The notes under the pieces were generated by a model. That model was not told the DNA's origin, did no database searches, and saw nothing but the letters and a program-made list of their open reading frames with translations. A stretch of DNA of 64,000 nucleotides, from positions 5,863,896 through 5,927,895 of the forward strand of contig OY992837.1 in assembly GCA_963921425.1 (NCBI GenBank), written 5' to 3'. The position numbers and the translations under genes are program-made. This document shows positions 56,196 to 64,000 of the stretch, piece after piece. Numbering within the stretch: position 1 is the stretch's first letter; the number at the start of each line of letters is the position of its first letter. The DNA is from Dryas octopetala. Lineage: Eukaryota; Streptophyta; Magnoliopsida; Rosales; Rosaceae.

Positions 56196-59100
56196 ATGGC
56201 GGTTCGAGCCGTCAGCAGCTGCTCAATCTTCCGCTCCGCTTCGTCCCCAAACCTCTTCGCCTTCCGCTGCTGCCCCTACCACTTGAACACCCTCCACTTT
56301 CGCCGGTTCTCCAAATTTGGCATTCGCTTCCCGATATCTCGGTCCGAGACGCTAGTTCCCGGCCATGGCAGCGCTCAAACCAGCTCCGTTCACAGCCTCG
56401 TCGATAGTGTCATGGAAGAGCTCGGAAATTTGCGCAGACGGAGAAGAATTCGCGCTGCCGCCAAGTAGGTTCTCAGTTCTCGCTCCCTCACTCGAACTTT
56501 TCTTCAAATTTTCTTGTAAATTTCTTTCACTACGAACTTAGAGGGATGCAATTATGTGCTGTTTGGTTGCTGAGAAAAAAAAAAGGCATATATACAATGT
56601 CACTGCTTCCAGTGAAGTAGCTATCCAAGCTCTTATTAATTTGCTTACATGATAATCAAGCGACTAATCATGCGAATTTAGGTTATCCATATAATAATAG
56701 GATATTTAGTAACTGTGCAGAGTGGAGCTCACAAGCAGTGGAGAGTTTCTAGAAGATAAGCTTGTGAACCGAACACTGCAGAAAGGGTTGCTGCTGGAGT
56801 TCAAGAAGGATTCTGAGAGAGTGTTGCTGGCTGTTGCGCAGAAACCCGATGGCAAGAAGAACTGGATGGTGTCCGATCAGGTTCTACTAGAAAAACAACT
56901 AATGCGGCATATTATAGGTTGCTAGGTGTTGGAACTCGCTGTGTTCTTTTTTCACCATAAATGTAAAAGTTATGGTGTGTTTTTCTGCTAATCTCACATT
57001 TTATTTGTTTTGTTGTATATGTCAGAATGGCATTATATCATCGATTAAACCGCAACAAATTACATATATTGTTCCGGGTATTGAAAATTTTGACAACATG
57101 GAGATTTCAGACTTTATTAAGAAATCTCAGGAAAACTTGGTTGGTTCTTGCCCAAAAATTGTAACAGATTTGAATTTTCTTTTTATGTCCGGTGGTATGT
57201 TTTATTTTTTTTTGAAGAATATTTGTTGATTTGGTGCAGGATCCGCAACTTCTAGAATTTGCTTGGGTTGAACTCCTTGAAAAGAATAAGCGGGTGACGG
57301 CAGAAGAATTAGCTGAGGTACTATACTTTGCAAGTTCAATATATATGTATAGTTTCTCCTTCAATGACCCTAGCTCATTCCACAGATGATTTTTGGTAGT
57401 GTGGAGCCTCTGGAATGCTACTGTGCTCATCTTTTGCTTTCAGAAGACGAAATATACTTTACTGTGCTAGAGACAAAAGGTTCTCGCTCTATATATGGAC
57501 CTCGACCTACTGTGCAGGTATATCTATACTTTGGTTTAACATCTTGTCTTCTTATAGTTGGTTCACAAGAAAATGGATCATATGGGACCACTATAAGATT
57601 AGATTGCTAACCTCGGTTTGCTTTTCCAATGATTTTAACATGGAACTCCAAACTAGGTTGAGGAACTTCTACGCAGGAAGCTCGCAAAGGAGGCTGCTGA
57701 GAAAGAACTTCAGCAGTTTGTACAATTACTGAAATCTGCTAAGGCAATGCCTTTAAATGCTAAACCTCCCAAATCGTCTTGGATGGTTGAAGAGAAAATC
57801 AGAGAGAAAATTGAGTCTCTCGAATGTTATGCTATTGATGACTGCAGAAATGATGACCAAAGGAAAACGGCTGGAACGGTAACCAAGTCTGACTCAAATG
57901 ACACTGTTTTTATTTACTATGGTCATAGGTACTTCTAAGGTCCAAAAATATATATGGCCTATCAAGATAAACTTTACCCTCATTATGGAAAGTATTTTCT
58001 GAAAGAGAAGATGTTATTATGATGTTCTTATATGCCTTAATGCTCTTTTGTGATACATCATACATGTATATCAACTCCATTCCTAGTTTGTTTATCCTCT
58101 TGTATATACATTCTTGTCAGATCCTAAGGGCAATGGGGATGGTGAAAACAGCGTCTTCAGCTTTGAATCTCCTCATAGAAATTGGGTATTTTCCTGTACA
58201 TGTCAATCTTGACCTGTTGAAGTTCAACGTCCATACTGATCATTCAGATGAAGTTATATCCGCTGCAGAAAGTCTTCTGTCAGATTCATCCGATCCAGAT
58301 GAGGTTAGCCTGCTTCCTGTATTATATATTAGTATTAGTAAAGCGCTAACGCTGCAATTTCTCTAAAGAAACAAGTGCGAAATTATGAAAATAATACTTA
58401 TGCAGCAATATATTATTCAGTATTACTATTAGGTTTTTAGATAATACACTTATGGGCCAGATATTCTTGCTTTAGGTTGAAAGGATTGATCTCACTCACT
58501 TGAAGGTCTATGCTATTGATGTGGACGAGGCTGATGAGGTATTTTTTAACACATGCCCAATGATTTTATCATCTTCTATGGTCAATACAGTAAATTTTTT
58601 CCACATTAAAATTTTGAGCTCTTCATATCAAATTGGTCATTGTAATATGTTAGCTTGACGATGCCCTGAGTGCAACAAGACTGCAAGATGGACGCATTAG
58701 GATATGGATTCATGTTGCAGATGCAACTAGGTTTGTTCAATCCGGGAGCATAGTGGACAGGTAGCTCTTGGAACACTACAAGACATGTTGATACATGTTT
58801 GTGTTTTACTCATTTCTGATAAAGTCATGATGTTTAGGGAAGCAATGAGAAGAGGAACTTCTGTATTCTTGCCCACTGCCACTTATCCTATGTTCCCAGA
58901 AAAGCTTGCTATGGAGGGAATGAGTTTGCAACAAGGAGAGGCTTGCAATGCTGTTACGGTATCTGTTGTGCTGCACTCTGATGGCAGGTAAACAGTTAAT
59001 TTTTTTAGGGTGTTTTGCCTCCCTCTTTGAGATTTCATCCCAAACAATGCTGTATTATATTTTTAATGGAGTTACAGAGCTGTACTGCCATCTTTTAGGG

Positions 59101-62095
59101 TTCGTAAATCATTACTTTCCACCTAGATTTGTATGTTATGGGCTTAGAATTATCTTGGGTTGGAGGTAGGTGGGGTTAGATATATTGTGGAATTTGAATT
59201 AGACCATATTATTATACAGACTGAAATAACTAAATTATTCTGGTTTAACAATCTGTTGTACATAAGATCATTCTAAAATAATAAAAGGACCACTTGGTTT
59301 TGTGCCACTACCATGTTTATGTCTCCAATGACCAATGATTTAATGATAACATTTGTAGACAATTAAACTGCCAAGGTTATATAATCATCTCAGCAAGAGT
59401 GGTGGTATATCTTTGAAGCATCATAACTTTGGTTAATTTAAAGGGTGGTTTTCTCTTTTCCGAACAACTTTTACTATATCTATTTACTCTCTTTGCGTTC
59501 AATAGTATTGCAGAATATTCAGTGGACAACTCAATCATTAAACCAACATATATGCTGACGTATGAGAGTGCATCTGAGCTTCTTCATTTGAACCTGGAAG
59601 AAGAGGCTGAACTGAAAATCCTGTCTGAGGCTGCAACTCTCCGGTCAATATGGCGTTGCCAACAGGTTGGACTTAATGAATCAGACCATATTTAATTATA
59701 AAGTCTTTGTGGTTGTATGATTCAAAGTTCCAGTAGATTCCCTTGGTGCTGCATGGTCCTGTTAGTTGACAATTATTTTCATGGTTGTCGCTATCCATAA
59801 CATGGACCCTACAGAGATTCTACTATAGATGTCGATTCAATTGTGCATAAAATCCTTAAAAACATGAAAAAATTAAGAAAAAATCTGAGACCCATGTCAT
59901 AACAATTTCGTTGATAAAAACAAACATTTATTTCACATTTTTTAATGGACAATGTGGGTTCAAGGTCTCAACAAGCATGGTTTTGTAGGCATGATATTTC
60001 TGTAACCTCCCAATCCTTCTACGACAATAACTATATATGCATTTTTCAGGGTGCAATTGACACATCCACGTTGGAAGCACGCATCAAAGTGGTTAATCCA
60101 GAGGATCCGGAGCCTGAAATAAATCTTTATGTTGAAAACCAGGCAGACCCTGCAATGCGACTTGTCTTTGAGATGATGATACTCTGTGGAGAAGTTATAG
60201 CCACTTATGGTTCTAGGAATAACATTCCTTTACCTTACAGGGGACAGCCCCAATCCAACATCGACACATCTGTATTTGCACATCTTCCAGAAGGACCTGT
60301 TAGAAGCTCTGCCCTTGTTAAAATAATGCGTGCTGCTGAAATTGATTTCAGGAAACCTGTACGCCATGGAATATTAGGAATTCCCGGTTATGTTCAGTTT
60401 ACATCTCCCATCCGTAGATATATGGATCTACTAGCTCACTATCAGGTGAGTTTCTTCTATTCATGTATAGTTAATTAACTACAATCCCACATGTTCACCT
60501 TGTCTGGAATGGATTCTGTGTCAACAAAATCATATAATGTTCATCATCTTGTCTGCCTTTTGCAAGGAGACAAGAAAGCTATGTGGTTCTTAAATTAAGG
60601 CTAAGCAGTTAAGTGTCATTGCTATGTGGTGTCTTTTTGTTCAAAAGAAATGAGGAAAGAGACTTAAAAAAAAAAAAAAATAGATGGCAATGTTTCCTCT
60701 TGGGACATTATTTGAGCACTCTAGAATTTACAGACAGATCCTAGAATGCAAACATTTTATGCATTTACTAATTTTAAATCTTATCTTTAGCCATATTCTT
60801 CTTGCAGGGTGAGTTTAATCTGGAGGGAAAATTGTGCTTCAGAATTTCTCTTGTAACTTTTTTTATATATTAGGATCGTGCTTAGTCAAGCACAAATTAT
60901 TTAACCGTATTAATTAAATCCTTTTAATTCCACGAAGCCAAGGTCATAGAATTAAGCAAAGGTGGCAGGGTCATCAGCTATAACTTCTGCATGTTTTATT
61001 ACTGCCAAGTACTAACACTTTTTTGTGAATTCATGTTTTATTACTGTATTCAGCCAAATTGTTGACCTATTGTTAAAGATTATTGAATGCATCTGTTATG
61101 CAGGTCAAAGCATTTCTCAGAGGGGAATCTCCTCCTTTTTCAGCTGGTCAGTTGGAAGGGATGGCATCTATTGTAAACATGAATACTAGAGTAGCAAAGA
61201 GGCTCTTTAGCAGCAGTCTTCGCTATTGGATATTAGAATATCTGAGAAGGCAGTCAAAAGAAAGAAAATATCGTGCATTGATTCTTAGATTCATTAAGGA
61301 TCGGATTGCAGCCTTATTGTTAGTTGAGGTGAGCATGCAATTATATATTTTAATTGTACCTGCAGCTATCCATGCATACATCGTTGTAGTATGAAACTGT
61401 TAGGATTATATCACACAACTAAACAGAGGCCATGTTAACCATACTTGCTACTCATGAGATGTATAAATGATTGATGCATAGGAGGCAAGAAAGCCCTTAA
61501 AACTTAAAAGGAATAGTGTCCTGGATCATTGTTTTAAACAAAGCCCATAAAACTTAAAAGGCGAGACATGGGGGCAAGAAAAAGAAAAATCTTGCAAACA
61601 TGATCTTTATTTGACCAGACTTAATAGCCACATATCCATGCTAGGACAATTTCGGGATAATTAATTGTACAGGTTCATGAAATATTATACAAGTGACTTT
61701 TGTGGAATATCCCATACTAGTGTGGACATATTATGAATATGGCATGTCAATTGATGAGGCTTTGTGTCTTCCTTTTATTTTTTTTGGTCTGAAAGGCTTT
61801 ATGTCTTTTGGTTCTCAAGTATTGTTATTATTGTTTGTGTTTTCCCTTCTGACCTGATCTCAACCGTTCTTTTGTTTGGTATGAAATTCTTAATCTTATA
61901 TGGCTTTGGTCACTTGTAGATCATTAGTGGTTTGTTGCACTTTTGTTGATTGTGTCAAACCAAATTTTGCAGGTGGGACTTCAAGCTTCTGCGTGGGTGT
62001 CTGTGGGAGCACAAATTGGAGATGAAGTTCAAGTTCGGGTAGAAGAAGCTCATCCACGCGATGATGTGCTTTTTCTTAAAGAGGTTGTCATTTAA
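56196..62095 (+). CDS. RNR1: Organellar 3'-5' exoribonuclease, RNase II/R family (RNR1)
   Basis: Chloroplast/mitochondrial exoribonuclease that matures rRNA and trims RNA 3' ends. Fourteen exons: 56196-56464, 56721-56880, 57026-57139, 57240-57317, 57386-57517, 57657-57878, 58121-58303, 58476-58538, 58654-58760, 58838-58987, 59506-59665, 60050-60445, 61104-61328 and 61973-62095. They give 793 residues. The N-terminus (MAVRAVSSCSIFRSASS) is Ser/Arg-rich, without acidic residues, fitting organelle import. The RNB catalytic domain runs from about residue 395. Its metal-binding segment is AIDVDEADELDDALS, giving Asp401, Glu407, Asp409 and Asp410 at the positions of the four bacterial aspartates. 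Later markers are LPTATYPMFPEKLA, NLYVENQADPAMRLVFEMMI, and GYVQFTSPIRRYMDLLAHYQ with the conserved Arg pair. A short S1-like C-terminal region follows. The start is the ATG at 56196; the preceding GTG is not needed. Confidence 0.95.
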
Positions 62096-64000
62096 GTGAT
62101 AAAGATAGATTTTTTTGGCTGGATCTTGTCATCAAAGAGACATTTTTTCGCTGATATGTCAATGATCTATATGGGTAAGCGATGCTCTCTTGTCACACCA
62201 CCTGAGATGTTGACTATGCTCTGTCTAACGTTCCCCTATTTTGTGACAGAATTATTACCACTGCATCATAATGTCTCCAACCTTTGGACACCCCAAAGCT
62301 CACAGATTCATAATTTGAAATAGATAAAATATCAGTGACGAATTGTTGTAAGCATTGTCACTTGCAGCAGTGGATGCCCAAGCTGTTTTCTATGACAAGC
62401 ATCCTTCCAGTGATTCTCTCTCTGTCAAACCTTTCTCCAGGAAAACTGTCAAATGGGACGAGTAGGAATTGCTTCAAGACCTTCGCTCTGCTTGTGGCCT
62501 TTCTCCACTTTGTTTTTTGGTGGGCTAATGGCATCCAAGTTCTTGGGATATATTTTGCTCAATACTTGGCTGAAATGGTAGGCTATGCACTATACCACGG
62601 TATGCCATTTCATAAAGGGTTTTGTGTATTTCCTATAGCAAATTTTGATTAATTTTAGAAGAAGTTAGTATTTGTATAATATGTGTTCAAATCAGAGACT
62701 GGCTCGCGGCTTAAATTAGGTATCAGCCCTTATGACATGTTTCCATGCAAACTTGCAAAGTGATTACGTGGGAATATCTAGTTTGTGAAATACTGCATGA
62801 ATCAGAAGTTTGAAGATCAGCAGAACAGACAATGGCTAAATTTGGATACCAGAAATTTTGAGAAATTGTGTGATGCGTGCATGTAAAGCCGATCACTAAC
62901 AGATGTTGATTGTCTATTCTCGACCTTCGATGTTTGTGGAATGGTGATGGCTTGTCAATTTGCAAAATGATTGTAGAAATGGATCTAATTGTTTCAATTT
63001 GATACATATGAGTTGGCTGGGCCGGGCAGCCCACAGCCCAATCCAGTAAAATTCAATTTTGTCATGTTAAAATTAAACCCCCCAGTTCATAGCCTATCCC
63101 AAAAGCCTAACCTAGCTAGCTACCCCCAATCCCAAAGTCAACTTGCCTCAGCTTTTCAAGGTAAGCTTACAGAAAAAGCTCAATCCCATAGCTAAATTTT
63201 AGTAGAGACTTGCTGTAGCTCTAGTGGTGATGAACTCATGAACTTGAACATAGCCAAAGTTCGAATGTCCCTCCCCTTTTAATCTCCTCTGAACCAACAA
63301 AAACAAAAACAAAAATGGTTAGATTTTTAGTCAGTCACGTGAGAAGATAAAAGGTGTAACCTTAAAATTGCTTACTGTATGGGAGACATGCTTTCAAGTT
63401 TAAACTTGTGTGTGCTGCGCGATGTTTAATCTAAGAATTAATATGGGGAAATTGCAAAACAAGTGCATTGAATTTTTCCATTATTTTCACGAGACCTACT
63501 TCACAGGATTCTTCATGACAAACAAATCTTAGTTAATACTTGTCTTGGGTTTCACATGTTTTAGAGGTTGCAGTAGTTCGTACTACTCGTACTGCACTGA
63601 AAGTCGCAAGGTGGTGAAAATTTGAAACAGGGTTTAATTTTGTGCTCATCATCATCATGCACAATGCATGTGGAGCGTGATTGCAATATTAGTACTTAAC
63701 AATTAGTGTATATGATACTATCATGCATGAGGCCACCAAAACACACAACTAACCTTTTTGGTCCCCGTTTTGTGAGGTCTCCAAATAACTCATTTTAATG
63801 TTTAGCCAACTTTTTGGGTCATTTTCAAGACCTAGTTACCATTCCTTGATGAGGATCGATTGTTCACGATAAGCGAAACAATGATGAAGATGATCTTGAT
63901 CACATTTCAGCTGTCTTTGGCTCGACCACAGTTATGATTCAACTATTTCAGAGTTCAAAAGAATTAAAATTATAAATTTTTTAGTCAGAATGTCCAAAAA
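62096..64000. other. RNR1 3' flank and intergenic region to window end
   Basis: Contains the RNR1 3' UTR and AT-rich DNA. One unexplained open stretch with an acceptor-like CTTGCAG in front lies at about 62368-62464 (see findings). No other gene, RNA gene or element is supported up to the end of the window. Confidence 0.5.

Overview
The window is nuclear DNA of a flowering plant, almost certainly a eudicot. Coding exons are interrupted by AT-rich GT-AG introns, and intergenic DNA is AT-rich and full of plant-type transposons, solo LTRs and (GA)n/(CT)n microsatellites. All nine proteins have plant homologues that I recognise. A Rosaceae source is a plausible guess from overall feel, but nothing in the sequence proves it. 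I joined all exons by hand at GT/AG sites with reading-frame checks. Every multi-exon model sums to a multiple of three and ends in a stop.

Layout, left to right. 825-2995 (+): a WRKY49-like group IIc transcription factor. 4055-8485 (+): a mitochondrial m-AAA protease of the FTSH3/FTSH10 type. 8486-21953: a gene desert with a 2.8 kb non-autonomous hAT element (13389-16209), a small solo LTR (18212-18460) and a hAT-like remnant. 21954-23602 (+): a Sdt1/pyrimidine-nucleotidase-like HAD phosphatase with a leader intron. 24349-24941: a solo LTR with a perfect 5-bp target duplication. 25826-28184 (+): an NAD(P)-binding atypical SDR with a plastid-like leader (At2g37660/At5g02240 type). 29252-29937 (+): a YidD/UPF0161 protein. 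31294-33555 (-): an LISCL-type GRAS regulator. 36640-40477 (-): a telomere-repeat-binding protein with ubiquitin-like and Myb domains. 41928-42415: a Mutator-type MITE. 43572-48303 (-): a short oxysterol-binding-protein-related protein (ORP3A type). 49453-50815: a Mutator-like element with 9-bp target duplications and a GC-rich, CT-repeat cargo. 52032-54932 (+): an active-type rhomboid protease. 56196-62095 (+): the organellar RNase II/R exonuclease RNR1.

The genes do not form an operon or cluster; this is an ordinary plant gene neighbourhood. Four of the nine products (FTSH, SDR, YidD, RNR1) look organellar. Three others (WRKY, GRAS, telomere-binding) are nuclear DNA-associated factors. The rhomboid and the ORP act at endomembranes. 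I found no convincing new multi-gene system. The most informative non-genic findings are the transposons whose exact ends and target duplications can be read directly, and long CT tracts placed right at splice sites.
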